A stretch of DNA of 64,000 nucleotides from Pseudomonas quercus (GTDB lineage: Bacteria; Pseudomonadota; Gammaproteobacteria; Pseudomonadales; Pseudomonadaceae): assembly GCF_012033695.1 (NCBI RefSeq), contig NZ_JAAVJI010000015.1, positions 1 through 64,000 on the forward strand. The letters are read 5' to 3'. How positions within the stretch are numbered: position 1 is the first letter of the stretch; each line of letters begins with the position of its first letter. The notes under the pieces were generated by a model that worked only from the letters and a program-made list of their open reading frames with translations, had not been told where the DNA came from and did no database searches. The translations under genes and the position numbers were made by a program. Positions 44,852-52,638 of this stretch are shown here, piece by piece.

Positions 44852-46381
44852 ATGCCGTTTCTGGATTGGGTGAACAAGAGTCAAGCTCAACGTGAAAGTA
44901 CAGAGGTTCCATATCACCTCCTAAAGCTCGAATCGGCTCATGGTGATGAGCACGCGTCTAATATGATCATTCAGGGAGATAATTTAATCGCCTTGAAGGC
45001 GTTGCACCCTTTTTATGCTGGTCAAGTTAAATGTATTTATATTGATCCGCCTTATAATACTCAAAGCGCTTTTGAACATTATGATGACAAGCTAGAGCAT
45101 AGTCAGTGGTTGTGTATGATGTATCCACGGCTTGTTCTTTTGAGAGATCTTTTGGCAAGTGATGGAAGTATCTGGATTTCTATTGATGATCGGGAGGCGC
45201 ATTATCTAAAGGTTATGTTGGACGAGATTTTTGGCCGGCAGTCTTTTATCGCATCAAACGTCTGGCAGAAAAGGTACTCCCGAGAAAATAGAGAAGCGAT
45301 TGGTGACGTTCACGAATATATTTTCGTTTATGCCAAAGATGCCAGTAAATTTAAGGCTACTCGCAACAAGGTCGCTCTCGACGAGCTTCAGGCGAAAATT
45401 TACAGAAATCCAGAGAACTCCAAGGAAACTGACCCCGCGAAGCGCTGGCGTGGTTTACCGATGACGGCACAAGGGTTTCGACCGAATCAGATGTATCCAA
45501 TCGTTGCACCGAATGGCTCCGTACATCGACCTCCTGAAGGGCGGTGCTGGTCGATGATTGAGTCTGAATTCGAGAAATTTAAAGCTGCTGGAAGGATTTA
45601 CTGGGGGAAAGATGGTAACGCACAACCCAGCGTTATTCGCTTCCTTTCAGAGGTTGACGGCCTTGTTCCCTGGACATGGTGGACTCATCAGGAAGTCGGT
45701 CACACGGACGAGTCCAAAAAGGAGTGCAACATCCTGTTCGGGGCAGATGTGAGTTTTGGCACACCGAAGCCGGAGCGGTTGATTGAGCGAATTTTGCACA
45801 TTGCGTCTAATACCGGCGACCTTATTTTGGATTCTTGCTTGGGCTCAGGAACTACAGCAGCTGTCGCCCATAAAACGGGCAGAAGATACATCGGCATTGA
45901 AATGGGTGAACACGCACAAACCCACTGTGTCCCAAGACTAAAAAAAGTAATTGATGGAGAGGGAGGCGGTATCTCCAAACTTGTTGGATGGCAAGGTGGG
46001 GGCGGGTTCCGCTTTTATACAATTGGAGAGCAGATTTTCACCCCGGAAGGAGGTGTAAATCCAGATGTACGATTCGATACCTTGGCGTCTTACCTTTGGC
46101 ATTTTGAGACAGGTACTCCTGCTTCAAAAACGTTTGACTCCCCAATGTTAGGTGTTCAAGACGGTACTGCGTATTTCCTACTTTTCAACGGGATCTTGGG
46201 CGACCGGAGACCCAGTGGCGGAAATGTTTTGACAGGGAAGTTGCTAAAGTGGCTGCTCGAAACATATCCTTTTGATGGCCCCAAAGTCATTTACGGCGAA
46301 ACGACGAATCGAAGTGAGTCTGAATTGAGCAGTTTGGAAATTTCGTTTAAGCAAATTCCTTACGACATTCGGGCACGCTGA
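44852..46381 (+). CDS. mod: Type III restriction-modification system methyltransferase (Mod)
   Basis: Mod transfers a methyl group to adenine N6 in a short asymmetric site and supplies DNA specificity to Res. The 509-residue protein has IIQGDNLIALKAL (39-51), the catalytic DPPY (65-68, IYIDPPYNT) and, far downstream, the SAM-binding motif DSCLGSGTTAA (about 327-337), followed by GRRYIGIEMG. Having DPPY before the FxGxG-type motif is the beta-class order of type III Mod proteins. The stretch between them (about 100-310) should hold the target-recognition domain. It is rather short for a Mod but no motif is missing. The res gene follows after 11 bases. Confidence 0.9.
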   Translation: MPFLDWVNKSQAQRESTEVPYHLLKLESAHGDEHASNMIIQGDNLIALKALHPFYAGQVKCIYIDPPYNTQSAFEHYDDKLEHSQWLCMMYPRLVLLRDLLASDGSIWISIDDREAHYLKVMLDEIFGRQSFIASNVWQKRYSRENREAIGDVHEYIFVYAKDASKFKATRNKVALDELQAKIYRNPENSKETDPAKRWRGLPMTAQGFRPNQMYPIVAPNGSVHRPPEGRCWSMIESEFEKFKAAGRIYWGKDGNAQPSVIRFLSEVDGLVPWTWWTHQEVGHTDESKKECNILFGADVSFGTPKPERLIERILHIASNTGDLILDSCLGSGTTAAVAHKTGRRYIGIEMGEHAQTHCVPRLKKVIDGEGGGISKLVGWQGGGGFRFYTIGEQIFTPEGGVNPDVRFDTLASYLWHFETGTPASKTFDSPMLGVQDGTAYFLLFNGILGDRRPSGGNVLTGKLLKWLLETYPFDGPKVIYGETTNRSESELSSLEISFKQIPYDIRAR

Positions 46382-46392
46382 GGACTATTTTA

Positions 46393-49065
46393 GTGAAGTT
46401 AAAAGACTACCAATCTCGTGCACTGACTGCTCTTGAAAGCTTTATTCAGGCGACTAGAACTGATGGCATTGCCACAGCCTGGGAGTCTAATCTCAAGCAA
46501 CAGGGACGTGCGCTGAACGCGTATGACAAAACTGCATTTGGTGAGACGCCCTGTGTGTGCCTGCGCCTGCCTACAGGTGGCGGAAAAACTATTCTCGGCG
46601 CCCACGCGGTGGCAAGAATTGGCAAGAATTTTCGTGATACAGATGCACCTATTGCACTGTGGTTAGTGCCATCAGACACAATTCTTAGTCAAACAGTAGA
46701 AGCCCTCAGCAATCCTCGCCACCCGTACCGAGCTGCTTTGGAGAGCTATTTCCCCGGTAACGTCCGAGCCTGTGCTATTGAGGATCTAGGTACGGTAGCT
46801 ATAGATGCCGGTCGCAAAGCAATCATCATTGTTGCGACAATTCAGACCTTCAGAATTACCGACACGACACTCCGAAATGTCTATGCTGCCGATGAAAAGA
46901 TTTACCGATTCTTTCAAAATCTACCCGGCGAACTGGCAGGCGGGATGGAGCTTGTTTCCGAAAAAGATCTGGAGAACCAGCCATTTTTAACGTCTGCCGA
47001 TTTATGTAAACCTAAGGCATCCATAGCTAACTGGCTGTACATGCAACGTCCGATTGTGATCGTTGATGAGGCTCACAATAGCCGAACTCATAATAGTTTC
47101 ACGACGCTGAAACGATTGAATCCTGCGTGCATCATCGAACTTACTGCCACTCCCATTCCAGGGTCGAATGTTCTCTATCACGTCTCGGCTCTTCAACTGA
47201 AGACAGAGCACATGATCAAGCTGCCAATTGTGCTTTCAGAGCATCCGACTGGTTGGCAGAATGCTGTGCATGACGCGTTGCTCACTCGTAAGCAGCTGGA
47301 AATTCTTGCGCAGAGTGAAAACGAATACATTCGCCCGATTACGCTTTTTCAAGCAGAGTCGAAAGATCGGGTAGTAACTGTCGAAGTACTTAAACAGTAC
47401 CTCATGGAAGAGGAAGGCCTGGAAGAAAACCAGATTGCTGTAGCTACCGGAGCGCAAAAAGATCTTGATGGAGTAAACCTTTTTGATCCTGCCTGCCCGA
47501 TTCGGTGTGTTATCACTGTCGAGGCTTTAAAGGAAGGTTGGGACTGTTCTTTCGCATACGTGCTATGTAGCCTTCAAGAATCGCGTTCTGCGAAAGATGT
47601 GGAACAGCTTTTAGGCCGGGTACTTCGCATGCCCTATGCTAAGGAGCGAAAAGACCCAAAGCTGAATCAAGCCTACGCACACATCATCGCTGAAAGTTTT
47701 GCATCTGCCGCCAGTCAGCTTACCGACCGAATGGTTGCCAACATGGGCTTTGACCCGTTTGAAGCTGCCATTGCGTTTACGCAGCCAACTGAGCCAGACC
47801 TGTTTGGTGATAACGGATCCAGCACCGTTCAAAAACCCAAAGCACCCGAAGCGATTATCAATCTTTTCGAAATGCCTACAGTCCAATTTTCTGCGGAAGT
47901 GGCAGCGGTTGTAGAAGTCCGCCCAACCAGCCAAGGTGCGACGGTAATTGTTCGGGGTGAGCTCACTGAAGCTGTGGAGTTTGCTTTAATTGGTTCGCAG
48001 GCGAAGAAACATCAGGCTAAGGTCGCCGAGCAGGTCACGCAACAGCGCATGATTCAACAAGCACTTTTAGCGCCGTCAGCACTTGGTGTGCCCTTTGCTC
48101 CGCTACCCCAACTGTGTTTGTGGGACGATGATGAGCTTCTGCTGGTGGGTAATGAAACCCTAGCCGAGCTAGGGGGAATGAACCTACTAGGTCAGCAGAT
48201 TCAGTTGCCCAACTTTAGTATTCGCGAATCTGCTCATACGTTCGAAATCGATATTGACGGGAAGAAGCTTACCTATTCCATGCTCGATGCGCGTCAAATT
48301 GAGCTTGATAACGTCTCGAGTAACGCGACGACACAGGACCTGACACGATGGCTCGATCGCGAGTGTCGTCAGGCTGATATCCCTCAGTCGTCTCTTCTGA
48401 AATACCTGACCCTTATGGTTCAGCACTTGATGGCGGAGCGAGGCTTCACATTAACAGCCTTACTTCGTGCGAAGCATCAGCTAGCTGACGCAATACATAA
48501 TGAAATGAATCGTTTGAGAAGGCTTGCCATAAAAGATGGTTTTCAGAAATCGTTACCTAATATGCAGGTTGCCTCTCATGACGATTCGTTCAAACACGAA
48601 TTTACATTCAAACCTGACCGGTACCCGGCTCGAAATATCTATGCTGGTCGATTCAAATTTAAAAAACATTACTATCCGGCGATTCATGATCTTCGAGAAA
48701 AGCGGTTAGATGGTAAGTTTAGTGAGGAGTTTGTTTGCGCTCAAGCGATTGAGGCGAATCCCCATGTAAAACATTGGGTAAGGAATATTGAACGAGAGCC
48801 GCGTTTTTCTTTCTGGTTACCAACTGCTACTGACTATTTTTATCCGGATTTTGTCGTTGAATTGACGAATGGGAAAATCCTTGTAATTGAGTATAAAGGC
48901 GAACCATATAAAACGAACGATGATTCGCGGGAAAAAAATCAAGTAGGGTCTCAGTGGCAATCTACAAGTAAAGGTAAATGTAGCTTTCTGTTTGCTGTGT
49001 TGGTAGACGAACTAGGGAGAGGTGTTCAAAAACAGATAGATGATGCTGTACAGGAATTAATCTAG
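46393..49065 (+). CDS. res: Type III restriction enzyme Res subunit (helicase-nuclease)
   Basis: Res couples ATP-driven translocation to DNA cleavage when two inversely oriented sites are unmethylated. The 890-residue protein begins KLKDYQSRALTALESF and has Walker A LPTGGGKT (59-66), the DEAH box VDEAHNSR (about 224-231), motif III LTATPIPGS and a C-terminal helicase segment VEALKEGWDC with QLLGRVLRMPY. The nuclease end has PD (818-819) and ExK (833-835) in YPDFVVE and VIEYKGE, the PD-(D/E)XK site. All elements look intact. The start is GTG at 46393, eleven bases after mod. AT-richer codons than the core genome suggest transfer. Confidence 0.92.
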   Translation: MKLKDYQSRALTALESFIQATRTDGIATAWESNLKQQGRALNAYDKTAFGETPCVCLRLPTGGGKTILGAHAVARIGKNFRDTDAPIALWLVPSDTILSQTVEALSNPRHPYRAALESYFPGNVRACAIEDLGTVAIDAGRKAIIIVATIQTFRITDTTLRNVYAADEKIYRFFQNLPGELAGGMELVSEKDLENQPFLTSADLCKPKASIANWLYMQRPIVIVDEAHNSRTHNSFTTLKRLNPACIIELTATPIPGSNVLYHVSALQLKTEHMIKLPIVLSEHPTGWQNAVHDALLTRKQLEILAQSENEYIRPITLFQAESKDRVVTVEVLKQYLMEEEGLEENQIAVATGAQKDLDGVNLFDPACPIRCVITVEALKEGWDCSFAYVLCSLQESRSAKDVEQLLGRVLRMPYAKERKDPKLNQAYAHIIAESFASAASQLTDRMVANMGFDPFEAAIAFTQPTEPDLFGDNGSSTVQKPKAPEAIINLFEMPTVQFSAEVAAVVEVRPTSQGATVIVRGELTEAVEFALIGSQAKKHQAKVAEQVTQQRMIQQALLAPSALGVPFAPLPQLCLWDDDELLLVGNETLAELGGMNLLGQQIQLPNFSIRESAHTFEIDIDGKKLTYSMLDARQIELDNVSSNATTQDLTRWLDRECRQADIPQSSLLKYLTLMVQHLMAERGFTLTALLRAKHQLADAIHNEMNRLRRLAIKDGFQKSLPNMQVASHDDSFKHEFTFKPDRYPARNIYAGRFKFKKHYYPAIHDLREKRLDGKFSEEFVCAQAIEANPHVKHWVRNIEREPRFSFWLPTATDYFYPDFVVELTNGKILVIEYKGEPYKTNDDSREKNQVGSQWQSTSKGKCSFLFAVLVDELGRGVQKQIDDAVQELI

Positions 49066-49111
49066 TAGTGCTTTTAATATTTTGGTTTTCCGGTTCGGGA
49101 GCTTAAAGAGA

Positions 49112-49155
49112 GATGTCACTGCATTGTCCTCGCTGATGCAGTGACATCAGCGAGG
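49112..49155. repeat. Two mutually exclusive hairpins after the res gene
   Basis: Stem A pairs GATGTCACTGCAT (49112-49124) with ATGCAGTGACATC (49136-49148). Stem B pairs CCTCGCTGATG (49128-49138) with CATCAGCGAGG (49145-49155). Both are perfect but share bases 49136-49148, so only one can form. No T-run follows. An attenuator or an element end are alternatives. Confidence 0.8.
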
Positions 49156-49180
49156 CTAAGATGCATAAATGCCGGAAAAC

Positions 49181-49221
49181 ACTTCGCTAAATCGCAGCAG
49201 GATTCTGCGTTTTAGCGAAGT
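49181..49221. repeat. 41-base near-perfect palindrome
   Basis: ACTTCGCTAAA (49181-49191) pairs with TTTAGCGAAGT (49211-49221), and CGCAG pairs with CTGCG inside, with one T/T mismatch and a seven-base loop. It lies 26 bases beyond the overlapping hairpins. Confidence 0.85.
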
Positions 49222-49480
49222 ATAGATTTTGTATAATCGTTCCCGCGTTTTTTGGCAGGTTCGCCGGTGTCAGTCGTACCGTTCCTCCGAATCCAGGCCA
49301 TTACGGAAGCCCATCTTGCGAGTCACCGTCCCAGCGTAGCGAGGGACGATTAGCCGTAGGAAAGGATCGGCGCTTCACATCACCCAAAGGATCGGCATCG
49401 AAGAAATAACCGGTATTGGGAACGAAGGATGCGCGCTCCCCACGATGTAAACGTACAGCTGCCTACTGCGATAGCCGCTG

Positions 49481-51418
49481 CTACGTGCCTAGGCTCGCCT
49501 GCAATTCATCGTGGAACGCTTGTAACTCTTTCAATCTAAAGGTCGTGTGACCACGTTGGGCAGCATCGTGTTGATCCGATGGCGTGCTGCGTGAATGTTC
49601 GATGCGCTCTAGCGCGATGATACTGTTTAGATGGTCCATCCGCTGTACCAGCGCCGCTGAGATGGCAGTGATGGCCGTATCTCGGCGCGCAGGGTCGGCA
49701 ACCGCCAATTTCCGGAGGAACACGCCTATGAAGGCTTTCATCGCCTGAGTGTGCATGTCGTAGGTGCGTTCGATAAGTGCTGTGGTAACGGCCTTTGCCG
49801 CCGATTCATTCAAGGGGTTTTCCCCTAGTCCCTTGGGAGCGGGCGCGCTAGGCGATTCGGGCGCAGCGGCAAGCCGGGTCAGCACCTCTGCCGGCAAGTG
49901 AAGCTTCTCTAACGGTTGGGTATGTTCAGCCAAGAACTTCATCTGCTCGGGGTGTTCGGCCATGGCGTCCATGTCGATGTCCTTGACACCCAGCTTTTCG
50001 AGGATAGCGGCATAGGAGGGCGCGACTGTGTCGGTTGGCCACGGGGCCTGGGGGCCGGTTGGGGAGGTATTCGATTTCGGCGCGGAACGCATTCCTGCCA
50101 GTTGCAAAGCGTAGGCTCCGACTGAATCGCGTACTGCTGGCTGATAACCAATGGAGTCTGCAATATGCGAGGGTGAGAGATCGAACGCACGGCGAGAAAG
50201 CGCAGACACCATGATATCGATGGCCGCGTCTCGATGGGCAGCATCCGATACCGACAGTTTTTGCAGAACGTCCGCGATCAGATCTTTTATCGGTTGGGTC
50301 TGCGCGCCCTTTCCAAAATTCGTAGAGCTGTTCAAGATCTGTTCGGCCATCGACGTCGCGAAGGCATTGGCCGCCAAGGCACCTACAGATTGTGGCGTCG
50401 CCTCGGCCGCGCCAGCGATTCGGTCCAACATTCGAACCGGGAGGGCCAGGGATTTCAGCGCCTCTTCATGGTGGGCGAAAAAAGCCAAGCGTTCCGGCTT
50501 GTCGGCCACCGCCACGATGTCGGCGCCCTCGAAGCCTAGGTGTTTGAGCATTGGGCCATGCTTGAGAAGCGCGTTTAGCCCGGCTTCGTTGAGGCCCGAC
50601 GCATTCACGATATCGGCGTGAGATAGCCCTAGTTGCGTCAATTTGACGAAGTTAAAGTACACGAGCCGCTGTTGTATTGGATCACGGGCCGCCAGCGCTT
50701 TGAGGTGTTCGCGGGTGACGCCCGCGTACTTACTCAATGTAGGCCCGGCGCCTAGGTAGAAATTTTGCTTCGTCGACATCGTTGACACGGCTGCCTGTTG
50801 GAGCCTTTTGTTGACCTCCCCCAGGGTGCTTAGTGGACGTGGCACAGAGGCCGATTTGTCCGATTTGAGGTCTTTAACTGTGTTGGGTGCAGCGTATCCA
50901 ACGATAGTGGCCAGCACTTTATTCGGCAGGTTCGTCAACGTCGGCGCATGGATCAAGGAGACCAGGGCCTCCTGCCCATGCGCGTTTACCCCCTTGTCGG
51001 CTTGGCGTTCCGCGATGAATTTCAAGTGGCCACTGGCACTGATCAACACACGCATATGCGAAGGGTTCAGCGGCGCGCCTTCCTCATCGGGCAAGCGGTT
51101 GGCGGGGTATTCGTGCCATTCGTCGCCCTTGCAGGTGATACCGGTGTGCTCAGGCGGCGTGTCGATTCGGGACGAAGCGCCGGTGGGTTCCAGCGCCACG
51201 GCGAGTGTGCGTTTTATCCAATTACCGTCGTCGCCCGGTGGCGGATCGATGCTGCCTATCCGTATCGGGCGGTTGCCCAGCAACAGCTTGTTCGGCATCA
51301 CTGGCGCGGAGGTGTGTTTGGGGGTTGGTGCATTAGCCGCGGCTTGGGCAGGCGCAGAGTGGTCGGCTTCGGCGGCGGGCGTAGTAACTGGGGTTTGAGC
51401 AGAGCTATGGATTTTCAA
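49481..51418 (-). CDS. Large unknown protein with TALE/Bat-like repeat units and an internal duplication; effector-like N-terminus
   Basis: The 645-residue product starts MKIHSSAQTPVTTPAAEA; residues 1-45 are Ser/Thr/Pro/Ala-rich, resembling type III effector leaders. Residues 265-295 (LSHADIV ... LLKHGPMLKHLG) and 296-325 (FEGADIV ... LKSLA) read as two consecutive units about 30 residues long with the TALE/Bat repeat layout: a hydrophobic start, xxADIV, then an L-rich second helix ending LxxxG. The module at about 294-425 recurs at about 475-605 (PER/PEQ, LPxxxLxRxA, LQKLSVSD/LRKLAVAD, RDxAI). The first 47 aligned residues share about 40% identity. The canonical RVD loop is shorter than in TALEs, so base reading is doubtful. 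The exact family is not recognised; no secretion genes are nearby. Confidence 0.7.
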   Translation of the reverse strand: MKIHSSAQTPVTTPAAEADHSAPAQAAANAPTPKHTSAPVMPNKLLLGNRPIRIGSIDPPPGDDGNWIKRTLAVALEPTGASSRIDTPPEHTGITCKGDEWHEYPANRLPDEEGAPLNPSHMRVLISASGHLKFIAERQADKGVNAHGQEALVSLIHAPTLTNLPNKVLATIVGYAAPNTVKDLKSDKSASVPRPLSTLGEVNKRLQQAAVSTMSTKQNFYLGAGPTLSKYAGVTREHLKALAARDPIQQRLVYFNFVKLTQLGLSHADIVNASGLNEAGLNALLKHGPMLKHLGFEGADIVAVADKPERLAFFAHHEEALKSLALPVRMLDRIAGAAEATPQSVGALAANAFATSMAEQILNSSTNFGKGAQTQPIKDLIADVLQKLSVSDAAHRDAAIDIMVSALSRRAFDLSPSHIADSIGYQPAVRDSVGAYALQLAGMRSAPKSNTSPTGPQAPWPTDTVAPSYAAILEKLGVKDIDMDAMAEHPEQMKFLAEHTQPLEKLHLPAEVLTRLAAAPESPSAPAPKGLGENPLNESAAKAVTTALIERTYDMHTQAMKAFIGVFLRKLAVADPARRDTAITAISAALVQRMDHLNSIIALERIEHSRSTPSDQHDAAQRGHTTFRLKELQAFHDELQASLGT

Positions 51419-51740
51419 GGCGTTTATCCGGTGGCGGAAGCAATGCCCTTAAGTGGTGATCCGTGCCTGTGGAGTTCCAGCGGGTGCTTGGGAGAGGGTT
51501 GTATGAGGGTACATTCCTTGTGTCGGTGAGGGTGTACTGGAGAATGGGGAACGGGTATTTTCGGGGCCGTCGACGACAGTCAAGATAGCTGCAGCGAGGG
51601 CGCATCACAGATGCTCAGCCTGGATACCACACCGGCTGGGGCGTTAGGCTTTAGAGGGGCGTCGCGATTTTGGGCCTTGTTCGCGGGCTTTGCCCGCTCC
51701 TACATGCCAAAACCTGCGGCATGGATTAAATCGCAGGCAC
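51419..51740. other. Intergenic region between the repeat-protein gene and ssrA
   Basis: This is the upstream region of the minus-strand repeat-protein gene. No hrp-box-like motif was found by eye. A half REP (TTCGCGGGCTTTGCCCGCTCCTACA, about 51680-51703, only its inner arms paired) lies near the right end. No supported gene. Confidence 0.45.
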
Positions 51741-51771
51741 AAAAAAAGACGTCCGTGGACGTCTTTTTTTG
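51741..51771. terminator. Terminator of tmRNA (bidirectional)
   Basis: AAAAAAAGACGTC pairs with GACGTCTTTTTTT across CGTG. On the minus strand it follows the tmRNA CCA end by seven bases and has the T-run; the A/T symmetry allows function in both directions. Confidence 0.9.
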
Positions 51772-51777
51772 ATCATT

Positions 51778-52177
51778 TGGTGGAGCCGGGGGGATTTGAA
51801 CCCCCGTCCGCCAGTACTCCGCTGTCGGTACTACATGCTTAGCCCGTTCTACTAAGTTAACCCGCGGCCGCCCGAGGGGCAGGGTGCGTTGGGCGAGTCG
51901 TGTAAGTTTTAGCCGCGTCGTCCACGACGTACTAGGCGGCGATCCTGTTCTATCTGACAGACGTTTCGGGTTTACAGGCATCCCCTAGCGACTGCTGGTA
52001 CCGAAGTAGCCAGAAGCTCGGGTTCTAGTCGTCGCAATTAAGCGGCGATTGCGAATTCCCGGCCGTAGTATTTGTCATTGGCAACTATAAAAGTTGCAAC
52101 AGTGGATTTACGAGTTCTGTTACCAACTCGGCATGCACCTAAAGTTTCATCACCGGCGTCGAATCCTGATCGGCCCC
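51778..52177 (-). ncRNA. ssrA: Transfer-messenger RNA (tmRNA)
   Basis: On the minus strand the RNA starts GGGGCCGATCAGGATTCGACG and ends GGCTCCACCA, with the tRNA-like T-arm GGGGGTTCAAATCCCCC before the acceptor end; the length is 400 bases. The tag reading frame lies at 52082-52038: the peptide is ANDKYYGREFAIAA then stop, ending in the AA required for ClpXP or Tsp recognition. It rescues stalled ribosomes with SmpB, whose gene is about 6.6 kb away. The 3' end is a common integration site for islands; the accessory region abuts it on the left. Short frames inside are shadows. Confidence 0.95.
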
Positions 52178-52259
52178 GAACCTGCTGCCAGCGGCGGCAG
52201 GTGAGTGAAGCATACGCGCTTTGGTCGGCGAAGTCGACCACCTGCGCAAAGGCAGTGCA

Positions 52260-52547
52260 TCAGTTACCGGCTGCGCCGCCTTTCTTGGTGTAGTTGTCCA
52301 GCTGGGTCAGGATCTTGCCAGTATTGGCAATGCAATCCTTGGTATTACCGCGGGCTTGGTCAGCCTTGGCGGCGTCGATCTGGCCACGCATGGTTTTTTC
52401 CAAGGCAGGGTTGGTGCCCTTTACGGTGGCCATGGTGTCGTTGATTTTCTGCAGGTTGGCTGCACACAGGTCGTCGGCAGCGAATGCCTGACCAGCCAGC
52501 AAAGCCGAAGCGCAGAAAGCAAGGGCAGGGATAAGGGTACGGGTCAT
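52260..52547 (-). CDS. Small periplasmic hypothetical protein
   Basis: The 95-residue precursor has a signal peptide (MTRTLIPALAFCASALLAG, cleaved after AFA) and a helical mature part of about 70 residues with two cysteines (DDLCAAN, KDCIANT) that could pair. ATG at 52547 has AAGGAG at suitable spacing; the ATG at 52553 is too close. The family is unknown to me. It lies alone between ssrA and the lactate operon. Confidence 0.65.
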   Translation of the reverse strand: MTRTLIPALAFCASALLAGQAFAADDLCAANLQKINDTMATVKGTNPALEKTMRGQIDAAKADQARGNTKDCIANTGKILTQLDNYTKKGGAAGN

Positions 52548-52638
52548 GGGCATATCTCCTTGAAAGAAGTCGCGCATTGGCCAATGCCAGGGCGCCAGGG
52601 TCGCCCATGCGCTGGGCTTAAACCATTGACCGCTATAA

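Larger units (their letters stand above)
49066..49480. other. Intergenic region with two strong palindromes after res
   Basis: About 415 bases between the ends of two convergent genes. It contains the overlapping hairpins at 49112-49155 and the 41-base palindrome at 49181-49221 (listed separately). A near-consensus TATAAT at 49232-49237 follows, with no clear -35. Beyond it nothing is recognised; base composition returns to higher GC. Confidence 0.5.
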
